The notes below the pieces were generated by a model. That model was given only the letters and a program-made list of their open reading frames with translations. It was not told where the DNA came from and did no database searches. The translations under genes and the position numbers were made by a program. A stretch of 64,000 nt of DNA from Pedobacter sp. PACM 27299 (GTDB lineage: Bacteria > Bacteroidota > Bacteroidia > Sphingobacteriales > Sphingobacteriaceae), in contig NZ_CP012996.1 in NCBI RefSeq assembly GCF_001412655.1, positions 5,952,001-6,016,000 of the forward strand. Direction: 5' to 3'. Of the stretch, positions 1 to 8,093 are shown in pieces (within the stretch, counting starts at the first letter, position 1; each line of letters begins with the position of its first letter).

Positions 1-2271
1 GAAGAATTTTTCGGGGACGACCCTACCCTAGTCACCAAAAATCTCCGAGGTGATATGGTGGATAAGGTACAGCTATTTGATAAAACCAGCGATCAGGCAG
101 CATTTACGGGCATAGATGATGGGGAAAAAGAAAAAACCATCAACATCAAACTGAAAGAAGACAAAAAGAACGGTTATTTCGGAAAAATTGATGCTGGAAT
201 GGCTACAGATGAGCTATACCAGGGCCAGGCTATGGTTAATATTTTCAAAGGAAGAAAGAAAATGGCAGCCTACAGCACCCTTGGAAATACAGGAAAGACA
301 GGTTTATCCTGGGGCGATCGCGATAAATTTGGTTCCAGCAATATACAGGTAAGCGATGATGGCCGGCTTTATTTCAATGCAGACCGAAGTGACGATGGCC
401 TGGACACTTATGATGGGCAATATGGGGGTGAAGGATTGCCTTCTACCAAAAATGGCGGCGCACATTTTTCCAATAAATGGAACAAAGACAGGGAAAGCAT
501 CAACACCAATTATAAGGCAGGCATGATCGACGTATCGGGGAATAAAAACACCCTGACCCAAAGAAATCTGCCACCAGGTTCAGATGTAGAAACACCCACC
601 ATCTACAGCATTTCAAATGAAAGCTCCGACAAACACCTCTTCCGCCAAAAATTAGATGGGATGTACACGATCAACCTGGATTCCAGCTCCACCATCAAGG
701 TCAGCCTGAATGGGACGGTTAAGAACAGCAGGTCGGAAAGTGAATATTTTGAGAGCAGTACACGTGCAGACGGAACCGCCCTGAATAACAACCGCCGGTC
801 TTTGAATAATAAAGGAGATCAGAGAGAACTGAATGCTACCCTTTTCTATTCCAAAAAACTCCGTAAAAAAGGGAGAACATTTTCGATCAGCATCGCGCAG
901 AGCGCCAATGAGAACAACAATACTGGATTCATCAATTCTCTGGTGCAGAATTTTGACCTGAATGGTGATTTCAAAGATCAAACTCCTATAGATCAATACA
1001 AGACCAATTACATCAGAAGCTCCGTACACAATACGAATGCAACGTACTCAGAACCGCTGTCTAAAGCATGGTCGCTGGTATTCAACTATGGCTTGTACCT
1101 GAGCAAAGACCATTCTGACCGGAAATCATTCAATAAAAATACCGCTGGCGATTATAACTTGCTGGACGAAGAATTCAGCAATAAACTGGATTTGGATCAG
1201 GTAAACAATCAGGTAGGTACGTTTTTCCATTTAAATAAAAACAAATCTGTACTGAACTTCGGAACCAAGGTCAACGATGTACAGCTGAGACAGCTGGATG
1301 GCTATACGAATGAGCGCCTGAAAAGAGACTTTTTCAACTGGAGTCCTTCAGCTACTTACCGTTATAACTTTAGTCAGCAGCGCTCATTTCGCTTCAACTA
1401 TAACGGATATACCAGTCAGCCGAGCATTAGTCAGCTCCAAGCGGTAAAAGTGAACACTGACCCGCTTAATATTTACATTGGAAATGCAGATTTAGATCCC
1501 TCCTTTAACCACTCGTTCAGCACTAGTTATAGTAGTTATAAAGTAATGACTTCTGAGTCCATTTATGCCAGTTTATACTATAATTTTAACACGAATGCGA
1601 TTGTGAACAGCACCCTCACCGACGAAAATGGTAAAAGTACCTATCAGCCTGTCAATCTGAATGGAAAAACGCCCAGTAATTACAATCTCTATCTGGACTA
1701 CAATAGAAAAATCAACCTACTGGGTTTAAATTTGGGCGCAAATGCAAGCTTCAATGGATCCAACAATTACAGCATGATCAATCAGGCATTCAATACCACA
1801 AAAAACAGGACTTACAGAACGGGCCTCTCGATCTCCAAACGGGATGTAAAATCGTATAACATTTACTTTTCCGCCGGACCAAGCTATACATTCAGCAAAG
1901 CTTCTTTAGACACCAGATCCAATAATAGCGGCTGGGGTGCCAATGGAAACCTAAGCATCAATGCGTACCTGCCCGGGAAAATAGAAATCAACACCGGTGG
2001 AAACTATGAATACCGTGGAAAAACACCTGCGCTGCAGCAAGAATTTGAGCGATTGATATGGAATGCCTCCATCAGCAAGAAGTTTTTCAAAAAAGAAGAC
2101 CTTCAGCTTAGGCTTTCCGGCAATGACCTGCTCAATCAAAACATAGGTTTTGAAAGAAGTGCCAATGCCAACCTGATCACCGAAAGGCGTTACAATACGA
2201 TACAAAGATATTTCATGCTGTCCCTGATCTGGGATTTTAATAAAATGGGCGGATCATCAGCTAAACTATAA
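1..2271 (+). CDS. TonB-dependent receptor-like outer-membrane beta-barrel protein, 5' partial
   Basis: The frame is open from the first base, so the signal peptide, any carboxypeptidase-like domain and most of the plug lie outside the window; 756 residues are visible. The first residues read as the end of a plug (NLRGDMVDKVQLFDK, then SDQAAF and KTINIKLKED), as in the Bacteroidota outer-membrane beta-barrel receptor family. The rest is rich in Tyr, Asn and Ser with alternating polar and aromatic residues, as expected for a large barrel, and it ends in an aromatic strand (YFMLSLIWDF). Such proteins import large substrates through the outer membrane, or act in peptide or siderophore uptake; the substrate cannot be read here. 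The GLPGLI gene follows after 4 bp, so the two are co-transcribed. The first internal ATG is at 55, but homology upstream of it shows the true start is earlier. Confidence 0.82.
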   Translation, partial: EEFFGDDPTLVTKNLRGDMVDKVQLFDKTSDQAAFTGIDDGEKEKTINIKLKEDKKNGYFGKIDAGMATDELYQGQAMVNIFKGRKKMAAYSTLGNTGKTGLSWGDRDKFGSSNIQVSDDGRLYFNADRSDDGLDTYDGQYGGEGLPSTKNGGAHFSNKWNKDRESINTNYKAGMIDVSGNKNTLTQRNLPPGSDVETPTIYSISNESSDKHLFRQKLDGMYTINLDSSSTIKVSLNGTVKNSRSESEYFESSTRADGTALNNNRRSLNNKGDQRELNATLFYSKKLRKKGRTFSISIAQSANENNNTGFINSLVQNFDLNGDFKDQTPIDQYKTNYIRSSVHNTNATYSEPLSKAWSLVFNYGLYLSKDHSDRKSFNKNTAGDYNLLDEEFSNKLDLDQVNNQVGTFFHLNKNKSVLNFGTKVNDVQLRQLDGYTNERLKRDFFNWSPSATYRYNFSQQRSFRFNYNGYTSQPSISQLQAVKVNTDPLNIYIGNADLDPSFNHSFSTSYSSYKVMTSESIYASLYYNFNTNAIVNSTLTDENGKSTYQPVNLNGKTPSNYNLYLDYNRKINLLGLNLGANASFNGSNNYSMINQAFNTTKNRTYRTGLSISKRDVKSYNIYFSAGPSYTFSKASLDTRSNNSGWGANGNLSINAYLPGKIEINTGGNYEYRGKTPALQQEFERLIWNASISKKFFKKEDLQLRLSGNDLLNQNIGFERSANANLITERRYNTIQRYFMLSLIWDFNKMGGSSAKL

Positions 2272-2275
2272 TCAA

Positions 2276-3052
2276 ATGAAAAGCACTTTAATTACCCTCC
2301 TTTTACTGCTTGGCTATATGAGCCAGGTACCTGCACAAAATGTACGGTTTGCGACTACTGGCCAGATCGATTTTGAAAAGAAAATCAACATGTATGCCAT
2401 CATCAAAAAAACCATTAACAAAGACAATGAAGGTTACATGCAGGCTGCTTTTGACCAGTACAAGAAGAACCAGCCGCAGTTCAAAATCCTGAAAAGCACC
2501 CTTGCATTCTCCAATGATCAGACGCTGTTTAGCCCTTTGGAGGATACTCAAAAAGACGCGAACGGGTTTTGGGGCAGCGATCCGAATGTGGTACAGAATA
2601 ACATTATTTTTTCAAATTTATCCAGCCAGACCTTCATCACCCAGAAAAAGGTCTATGAAGAAACCTTCCTGGTCAAAGACAGTTTAAGAAAAATCAATTG
2701 GAAGCTCACTTCTGAGACCCGGGAAATTGCCGGATATGAATGCCGAAGAGCCAATGCCATCATCATGGATTCTATCTATGTGGTGGCCTTTTACACGGAT
2801 AAGATCCCTGTTTCCGGTGGTCCGGAGTCTTTCAATGGATTACCGGGCATGATTTTGGGCGTTGCCTTGCCGCATGAGAACTCCAGCTGGTTTGCCACCA
2901 GTGTCAAAGACAGACCTGTTACCGCAGCCGAACTAAAAGCACCGATAAAAGGTAAAACTATGAATACGAAAGGCCTAAATGACACGCTGAATGGCGTCAT
3001 GAAAAGGTGGGGCAATTATGCACAAGCCGTGCTTAAAGCACTTACGCTTTAA
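2276..3052 (+). CDS. GLPGLI family secreted protein
   Basis: This 258-residue protein has an N-terminal signal peptide (about residues 1-20, hydrophobic core then PAQ) and the family signature FNGLPGMILG near residue 187, followed by the usual PHENSSWFA stretch. GLPGLI proteins are a Bacteroidota family of unknown function, often encoded beside outer-membrane receptors; the family is known, the role is not. It lies 4 bp after the receptor gene, so it is probably co-expressed and exported to the periplasm or outer membrane. Its stop codon overlaps the stop of the convergent response regulator gene by 4 bp (3049-3052), leaving no room for a separate terminator. Confidence 0.88.
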   Translation: MKSTLITLLLLLGYMSQVPAQNVRFATTGQIDFEKKINMYAIIKKTINKDNEGYMQAAFDQYKKNQPQFKILKSTLAFSNDQTLFSPLEDTQKDANGFWGSDPNVVQNNIIFSNLSSQTFITQKKVYEETFLVKDSLRKINWKLTSETREIAGYECRRANAIIMDSIYVVAFYTDKIPVSGGPESFNGLPGMILGVALPHENSSWFATSVKDRPVTAAELKAPIKGKTMNTKGLNDTLNGVMKRWGNYAQAVLKALTL

Positions 3053-3744
3053 TTGACTAATAATTTATACCCTTTTCCATGCACATTCAGGATTTCTACC
3101 TTAGGGTCTTCCCTAAGGTACTTCCTTAGTTTGCTCAGGAACACGTCCATACTGCGGCCGTTAAAATAATTGTCGTCATGCCAGATGCTGAGTAATGCCT
3201 CTTCCCTGGTGAGTACTGCATTTTTCTTTAAGCAGAGCAGCTGCAGCAATTCGGCCTCTTTGGTGCTGAGTTTTTGCTGCTGTCCTTTATAATGAATCAG
3301 CTGAGTGGTATAATCGAAGGTATAATCGCCAATTTGAAACTGTGTTTCTACCGGAGCTACTTCTGCCACTTCCTTGGTACTTACTCTTTTCAACAGGGCA
3401 TTGATGCGCAGCAGCAACTCTTCGATACGAAAGGGTTTAGTGATGTAATCATCGCCCCCAAGGTCGTAAGCAGAAGCTTTATCTTCCATCATGGCTTTTG
3501 CCGTGGCAAAGATAATCGGAACCTGCTGGTTGATCTTTCTGATTTCTTTTCCAAGCGTGAAACCATCTTTCTTGGGCATCATGACATCCAGAATGCAAAG
3601 GTCAAATTCCTGCTTTGAAAAAGCTTTCAGGCCTTCTTCTCCATCTACACAGAGTACCACTTCAAATTTCCCTTTCAATTGCAGGTAATCTTGCAAAAGT
3701 AAACCCAGATTCGGATCATCTTCTACCAACAGAATTTTTTTCAT
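3049..3744 (-). CDS. OmpR/PhoB-type response regulator
   Basis: This 231-residue two-domain regulator has a receiver domain (residues 1-118) with the acidic pair ED at 8-9, the phospho-acceptor Asp53 in LCILDVMMPK and Lys103 in the ITKPF loop. The C-terminal winged-helix domain (about 135-230) is of the trans_reg_C type and carries the AELLQLL, SMDVFLSKLRKYL and NVHGKGYKL segments. It should bind DNA as a phosphorylated dimer. It is the second gene of an operon, 51 bp after the histidine kinase that is its likely partner. Length is normal for the family. The regulon is unknown; the adjacent receptor/GLPGLI pair is a candidate target by position only. Confidence 0.92.
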   Translation of the reverse strand: MKKILLVEDDPNLGLLLQDYLQLKGKFEVVLCVDGEEGLKAFSKQEFDLCILDVMMPKKDGFTLGKEIRKINQQVPIIFATAKAMMEDKASAYDLGGDDYITKPFRIEELLLRINALLKRVSTKEVAEVAPVETQFQIGDYTFDYTTQLIHYKGQQQKLSTKEAELLQLLCLKKNAVLTREEALLSIWHDDNYFNGRSMDVFLSKLRKYLREDPKVEILNVHGKGYKLLVN

Positions 3745-3795
3745 CAGCTTTATTGTTTTTTATGGGTTGTGAAGCTATCATTGATGATGGTTTCA

Positions 3796-5634
3796 TTAAT
3801 TACGGTTTAAGGGAAGGATAATTTCAAAGACAGTGCCTTTGTCTTTTTCACTATGCACTTTGATTTTCCCATTCATCTGTTCGATGATGTCCTGGACATA
3901 ATTCAGGCCTAAGCCAAATCCTTTTACATCATGTAAATTTCCGGTGGGCACTCTATAGAACTGATCAAAAATACGTTTGGTCTCTTCAGTACTCATGCCA
4001 ATTCCTTCATCAGCGACTTCAATAATAAGATTTTTATGGCTAATCCTAGTACTGATTGTGATTTTAGGGACCCCCAGACTGTATTTATTCGCATTGTCTA
4101 TCAGGTTGTAAATCACATTGGAAAGGTGCAATTCATCGGCATAAATCAAGGGAGGCTGGGCATCAAGGTTCAGCTGCAGCTGTGTCCCTTTCTTTTGCAA
4201 TTGCAGGTCCATACTGTCTACCACCACCAGGATCAGTTCATTGATATTCAAAATAGTTTCTTCCAGTTTCAGTTCTTTTTTCTCCAGTCGGGCAATACTC
4301 AATACCCTTTCGATATGATTTCCCAATCTTACATTTTCATCATAGATGATGCCTGCCAATCGTTTCACCCTGGTTTTATCCTCAGTGATTTCCGGATCTT
4401 TCAAGGCTTCACTGGCAATCATAATAGTAGCTACCGGCGTTTTGAACTCATGTGTCATGTTGTTGATGAAATCCGTTTTCATCTCCGAAATTTTCTTTTG
4501 CTTCAAAATCGTATAGATGGTATAGGCAAAAATGAACACCAGTACGAGTAACAATGCAGCAGAAGTGGCCATGGTCACGCTCAGGTTGCTAAAGATCAAA
4601 GAGTCCTCTTTGGGAAAGGTAATGTATAACATTCCTGGATCTCTGAAGATATCATTGCTAAACAGCGTTACCTTATGAATATTGGCTGGAGCAGGCACAA
4701 TACTTTCATTGGATACCTTGCGATAGAGCACGGAATCTTTATTCGCCAGTTTCACCCAGAAATCATAATCGAGCTTAATATTTCTGTTGAGGAGTTCCGT
4801 TTTGATCAGCGTATCCAGTACATCTCTGGGCACCCGCTCATCAATCGGCACATTTTCCTGACGCATTTCCTTCGCTACATCTTCCAGATAGTTGAGGCTA
4901 TTGAGTTTGATGATCACGGTATCTGTTAAGAGATCTTTAAAAGCCCTTTGAAATTTTTCATTTTCAATCTCATCCTGGCTTCTGAATTTGGCAGCCATTT
5001 CCGGCGAAACTCGCGGTAAGGTGATGAGGAGTGGTTTTTTACTAAAAGGATTAAAGGCCAGGTAGCGGATACTATCAGGCAGTTTATCTGTTGAAACCTT
5101 AAAAGTCTGCGCTTTTTCAGGGATATAGGTTTGATTGACATTTGCGGTAATCACATTTCCGGCTTTGTCCACCCCAAAATTCATGTCTACCTGCAAAGGA
5201 GATTTCTTATCGTCGTCCAGCGTAGACATCGACAGGTATTCCTTTTCAGTGATGATCATTGGGCGCAGGTAATTGTTGCGGATCACACTGTCCTGCATGT
5301 TCAGATCGGCAATGATTTTTTTCTGCTGCTCCAGTTTTCGGTGTTCCTCTTTCAGCTTATGCTGCTCTTTGAAATCCACCAGGATCTGTGCTTTGTCTCG
5401 CAGCTCTGCTTCCCGCTCTTCCTTCAGCTGGTCTTCTTTTTTATTCAGGTGTGTGGCGGCATATCTTTTCTGCACTTTGTTTACGACTGCATTCAAGGCC
5501 TGACTGACATCCTGTTCAAAAAGCTGAGATTTTAGGGCATACGCCTCCCTGATGTAATACAGCTGCATTACAAAGACGCCAAGCAAAGCTATGGTCATTA
5601 GAGCGGTGATCAACCAAAGGCTTCTTCTTTTCAT
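3796..5634 (-). CDS. Membrane sensor histidine kinase
   Basis: This 612-residue kinase has a first membrane helix at about residues 7-26, a long periplasmic region (about 27-350) and a second helix near 355-378. The HisKA domain follows, with the phospho-acceptor His in NNMTHEFKTP (about 395). The HATPase domain shows the N box (NVIYNLIDNANKYS), G1 (VADEGIGMS) and G2 (GFGLGLNYV). The periplasmic region starts with a strongly charged, coiled-coil-like stretch rich in Lys, Glu and Gln (about 60-115), which is unusual and may be a dimer or sensory element. It is first in the operon with the downstream regulator. The stimulus is unknown. The ATG at 5634 gives a good N-terminal signal anchor. Confidence 0.92.
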   Translation of the reverse strand: MKRRSLWLITALMTIALLGVFVMQLYYIREAYALKSQLFEQDVSQALNAVVNKVQKRYAATHLNKKEDQLKEEREAELRDKAQILVDFKEQHKLKEEHRKLEQQKKIIADLNMQDSVIRNNYLRPMIITEKEYLSMSTLDDDKKSPLQVDMNFGVDKAGNVITANVNQTYIPEKAQTFKVSTDKLPDSIRYLAFNPFSKKPLLITLPRVSPEMAAKFRSQDEIENEKFQRAFKDLLTDTVIIKLNSLNYLEDVAKEMRQENVPIDERVPRDVLDTLIKTELLNRNIKLDYDFWVKLANKDSVLYRKVSNESIVPAPANIHKVTLFSNDIFRDPGMLYITFPKEDSLIFSNLSVTMATSAALLLVLVFIFAYTIYTILKQKKISEMKTDFINNMTHEFKTPVATIMIASEALKDPEITEDKTRVKRLAGIIYDENVRLGNHIERVLSIARLEKKELKLEETILNINELILVVVDSMDLQLQKKGTQLQLNLDAQPPLIYADELHLSNVIYNLIDNANKYSLGVPKITISTRISHKNLIIEVADEGIGMSTEETKRIFDQFYRVPTGNLHDVKGFGLGLNYVQDIIEQMNGKIKVHSEKDKGTVFEIILPLNRN

Positions 5635-5644
5635 TGTGAGATTT

Positions 5645-5652
5645 CAAAAATA
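5645..5652 (-). promoter_or_regulatory. Possible -7 box for the kinase/regulator operon
   Basis: On the minus strand this reads TATTTTTG, matching the Bacteroidota TAnnTTTG -7 element, 10 nt before the kinase ATG. No TTTG stands 19-21 bp upstream. Further upstream (5681-5696) are two TTAACA copies with a 10-bp period, which could be an activator site. Confidence 0.4.
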
Positions 5653-5793
5653 AATAAGGCGGGGGGATAAAGCGGCTTATTTAACACTTTTTAACATGCT
5701 GAATTTCCTAAAATTACAGCGATTAATCTGAGATGATCGCTTTTAATTTATAAAATGAAAAAAAAAGAGGAAATAGCCCAGTAGTGGTCGGTT

Positions 5794-5945
5794 AGTGTTC
5801 GGGAAGAGAAGCGCCTTATAATAGGGAGCGGAAGGGGTTCGTGTAGGGTTCAGGTAGAGTTGCCTTAGTCTTTGCTATCCAGACCCCATCCGAACCCCGC
5901 CTGGCGGCTAAAGAAATGCAGGTCTCTTCCCGAGCAGTGTTCGGG
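5794..5945. repeat. Nested inverted-repeat element flanked by 10-bp direct repeats
   Basis: The 417-bp gap between 5635 and 6051 has no credible gene but is not featureless. The 10-mer AGTGTTCGGG occurs at 5794-5803 and again at 5936-5945. Inside it, TCGGGAAGAGA (5799-5809) is the exact reverse complement of TCTCTTCCCGA (5923-5933), and GGGGTTCG (5834-5841) pairs with CGAACCCC (5891-5898). The middle is G/T-rich on the plus strand with GGGTTC-like words. The layout suggests a small non-autonomous repeat or a structured intergenic element. No second copy was seen in this window. Confidence 0.5.
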
Positions 5946-5983
5946 GTATGGTCAATGCCCTTGCAAACTGACCAGAAACAGGG

Positions 5984-6018
5984 TAAAAATAAAGCCTGTC
6001 CGAAGGATCGGACAGGCT
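5984..6018 (-). terminator. Rho-independent terminator of the DUF3127 gene
   Basis: A perfect 11-bp stem (5993-6003 with 6008-6018) closes a 4-nt loop. On the minus strand it is followed by a T-rich tract (complement of 5984-5992). It lies 33 bp past the stop of the minus-strand gene. Confidence 0.85.
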
Positions 6019-6051
6019 CGTTTGGTCAATTTGTTTATTTAAAAAAGATCT

Positions 6052-6417
6052 TTAGAAAGGAAGATCATCTTCCTCACCTGGAGCATTGTTCAAATCTGCT
6101 GGCGGAGCATAAGCTGGCGTTGCCGCCGCAGCTCCTGGAGTTAAGGCATTGATACGCCATACTACCAGACTATTGAAATATGATGTTTTTCCTGTTTTAT
6201 CAGTCCATGGACGACCGCGTAAGTTAAAAGAAACCTCCACATCATCACCAGTTTTTAAGCTGTCGAATAAAGCCGTTTTATCTTGTAAAGCTTCAAATCT
6301 GATGTACTCTGGATAAGTAGGATTTTCTGCGTATTCTATAATCAGGTCACGTTTCTTAAAAGTCTCACTCACCTGTTGTAATGCACCAATTTCATGCACT
6401 TTTCCTTTTATTTCCAT
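6052..6417 (-). CDS. DUF3127 protein with an SSB-like acidic tail
   Basis: This 121-residue protein starts MEIKGKVHEIG and contains the DUF3127 core (QQVSETFKKRDLIIEY, ENPTYPEYIRFE, VSFNLRGRPW). The core looks like a small OB-fold-type beta domain by length and pattern. A Pro/Ala linker then leads to the C-terminal end EEDDLPF, which resembles the acidic tip of single-stranded-DNA-binding proteins. The frame extends upstream to a TTG at 6444, but ATG at 6417 gives the start I recall for the family and is preferred. Family function is not established; nucleic-acid binding is inferred. It is divergent from the methyltransferase gene with about 70 bp between starts. Confidence 0.85.
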   Translation of the reverse strand: MEIKGKVHEIGALQQVSETFKKRDLIIEYAENPTYPEYIRFEALQDKTALFDSLKTGDDVEVSFNLRGRPWTDKTGKTSYFNSLVVWRINALTPGAAAATPAYAPPADLNNAPGEEDDLPF

Positions 6418-6489
6418 AACAATTACTGTTTTATTCTTTGACAAAGTTCAAATCTCTATATTTTTATTGATAACTTCGCACAATATATT

Positions 6490-7674
6490 ATGCAAGTTTT
6501 CCACACAAAAAGCAAGGTTATCTTAACCTGCAACAAGCGATTATCGCCATATCTACAGGAAGAGGTTAAAGCCCTGGGCTACACCATTGTTAGGGATTTC
6601 CCTACAGGGGTAGAGTTAAATATAACCCTAACGGAATGCATCAAGTTGAATTTAAACCTGAGGTGTGCCAGTCAGATTTTATATTGCTTAAAAAGCTTCA
6701 AAGCCAATAACCCGGAAGAATTGTATCGGGAGCTGGTGGATATGGAGTGGGAATCGCTGATTGATTTCTCGGGATATTTCTCGGTGACTTCAAATGTGGA
6801 TAACCCAACCATCACGACGCCACTTTTTGCCAATCTAAAAGTAAAAGACGCGATTGTTGACCGCATTAAAGACAAAAAAGGAATCCGTCCAAATTCAGGA
6901 TCGGATGCCAATAAAGCAGTGGTACATTTATACTGGAAAGACAGTGAAGCAGACATCTTTTTGGACACTTCCGGAGAAACTTTAGCCAAACATGGTTACC
7001 GTAAGATCCCTGGAAAAGCACCGATGTTAGAAGCATTGGCCGCTGGTGTGATCATGAGTACCCAATGGGATCAAAAATCACCATTCGTGAATCCGATGTG
7101 CGGTTCAGGAACATTGGCAATTGAGGCTGCACTATTGGCCACTAACCGTCGCCCTGGATTGTTCCGTATGAACTACGGTTTCATGCACATCCTGGGTTAT
7201 GATGAAGAAGTGTTCTTTGCGGAACGCCGGATTCTGAAAGAACAGGTGATTAAGAACATTGACCTGACGATTATTGCAACGGATATTTCCGAAGATGCTG
7301 TTGAAGTGAGCCGTAAGAATGCACAAACTGCCGGTGTGGATACCCTGATTACTTTTGAAGTTTGCGATTTCGCAGAAACGAAAGTTCCTGAAGGTGGAAA
7401 AGGCGTAGTGGTGTTCAATCCGGAATACGGAGAGCGTCTGGGTGTACACTCGGTACTGGAAGCTACTTATAAAAGAGTAGGTGATTTTATGAAACAGGAA
7501 TGCAAAGGTTATTTCGGATATATCTTTACTGGTAATCCAGACCTTGCGAAGAAAATAGGCCTTAAAGCAACCAAAAAGATCGAATTTTACAATGGTAAAC
7601 TGGATTGCCGCATGCTCGAATATGAGCTGTATGATGGTACCAGAAGAGCAGATCCAAAGGAAATAACAGAGTAA
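6490..7674 (+). CDS. THUMP-domain RNA methyltransferase (RlmL N-terminal type)
   Basis: This 394-residue enzyme has an N-terminal THUMP-like RNA-binding region (about 40-160) and a C-terminal class I SAM-dependent methyltransferase domain (UPF0020 type). The SAM motif is FVNPMCGSGTLAIEAA near residue 200, and motif IV is VVFNPEYGERLG near 310. In the family this methylates a guanine N2 in 23S rRNA. Motif IV is normally (N/D)PPY; here it reads NPEY, which may be a lineage variant. It is a single-gene unit, divergent from DUF3127, and is followed by a T-rich stretch at 7690-7705. Confidence 0.87.
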   Translation: MQVFHTKSKVILTCNKRLSPYLQEEVKALGYTIVRDFPTGVELNITLTECIKLNLNLRCASQILYCLKSFKANNPEELYRELVDMEWESLIDFSGYFSVTSNVDNPTITTPLFANLKVKDAIVDRIKDKKGIRPNSGSDANKAVVHLYWKDSEADIFLDTSGETLAKHGYRKIPGKAPMLEALAAGVIMSTQWDQKSPFVNPMCGSGTLAIEAALLATNRRPGLFRMNYGFMHILGYDEEVFFAERRILKEQVIKNIDLTIIATDISEDAVEVSRKNAQTAGVDTLITFEVCDFAETKVPEGGKGVVVFNPEYGERLGVHSVLEATYKRVGDFMKQECKGYFGYIFTGNPDLAKKIGLKATKKIEFYNGKLDCRMLEYELYDGTRRADPKEITE

Positions 7675-7718
7675 ACTAGAGAAATTACGTTTTTTTTTCT
7701 TTTTTAACATCTATTCTT

Positions 7719-7760
7719 GTTTAGTTTACGTTTATACTTGAGAATAAACGTAAACTAAAC
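7719..7760. promoter_or_regulatory. 42-bp palindrome upstream of the HTH gene, probable operator
   Basis: Two perfect 17-bp arms, 7719-7735 and 7744-7760, flank an 8-nt spacer. Each arm contains three GTTTA-type words (TAAAC on the other arm), so the element has six similar half-sites. It ends 11 bp before the start of the HTH regulator gene. The simplest reading is an autoregulatory operator. It could also act as an RNA hairpin between the methyltransferase and regulator genes, although no T tract follows it. Confidence 0.6.
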
Positions 7761-7771
7761 TTCCCAAGACT

Positions 7772-8032
7772 ATGAATGAGCAACTCGAAATTAACGTTAG
7801 AGAGATTCCAACCACGATCAAAAAGATCAGGAAAATCAAATCCTTAACTCAGGAGTACCTAGCTGCAAAGCTCCACATCTCTCAAAATGCCTACAGTAAA
7901 ATCGAACTGGGCCACAGTAAACTTACCGTAGAGCGATTGTGTCAGATCGCCGGCATTCTGGATGTCAAACCCAATCAACTTCTTTATTTTAAGCCCGCAG
8001 AATTCGTTGAAGCACTAAGAGCTTCCGGTTAA
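7772..8032 (+). CDS. Small XRE-family HTH regulator
   Basis: This 86-residue protein is almost wholly one Cro/C1-type helix-turn-helix domain (about residues 14-72). The recognition region reads LTQEYLAAKLHISQNAYSKI and is followed by LTVERLCQIAGILDV, with a short C-terminal extension and no other domain. It is the size of antitoxin or controller proteins, yet no toxin or restriction gene adjoins it, so it is best called a stand-alone transcription factor. The strong palindrome ending 11 bp upstream suggests that it controls its own transcription. Confidence 0.88.
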   Translation: MNEQLEINVREIPTTIKKIRKIKSLTQEYLAAKLHISQNAYSKIELGHSKLTVERLCQIAGILDVKPNQLLYFKPAEFVEALRASG

Positions 8033-8068
8033 TTCTACAAATCATTTTTTCCTGTGGTGGATTTCAGA

Positions 8069-8076
8069 TACTTTTG
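8069..8076 (+). promoter_or_regulatory. -7 box upstream of the HD hydrolase gene
   Basis: TACTTTTG matches TAnnTTTG, 17 nt before the ATG at 8094. A T run (8045-8050) sits at the -33 position with 20-bp spacing but lacks the G. Confidence 0.5.
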
Positions 8077-8093
8077 CAGCAAAGCAAAATGAT

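Noticed and set aside
4036..4551. 171-codon plus-strand frame within the histidine kinase gene
   Set aside because: It is antisense to the HisKA/HATPase region, whose motifs are intact.
5916..6152. Plus-strand frame across the nested repeat and the DUF3127 end
   Set aside because: Composition is not protein-like, it crosses a terminator hairpin and it overlaps a real gene antisense.
7132..7710. 192-codon minus-strand frame across the methyltransferase gene
   Set aside because: It lies antisense to a clearly conserved gene, and its translation is Phe/Ile/His-rich with no recognisable domain.
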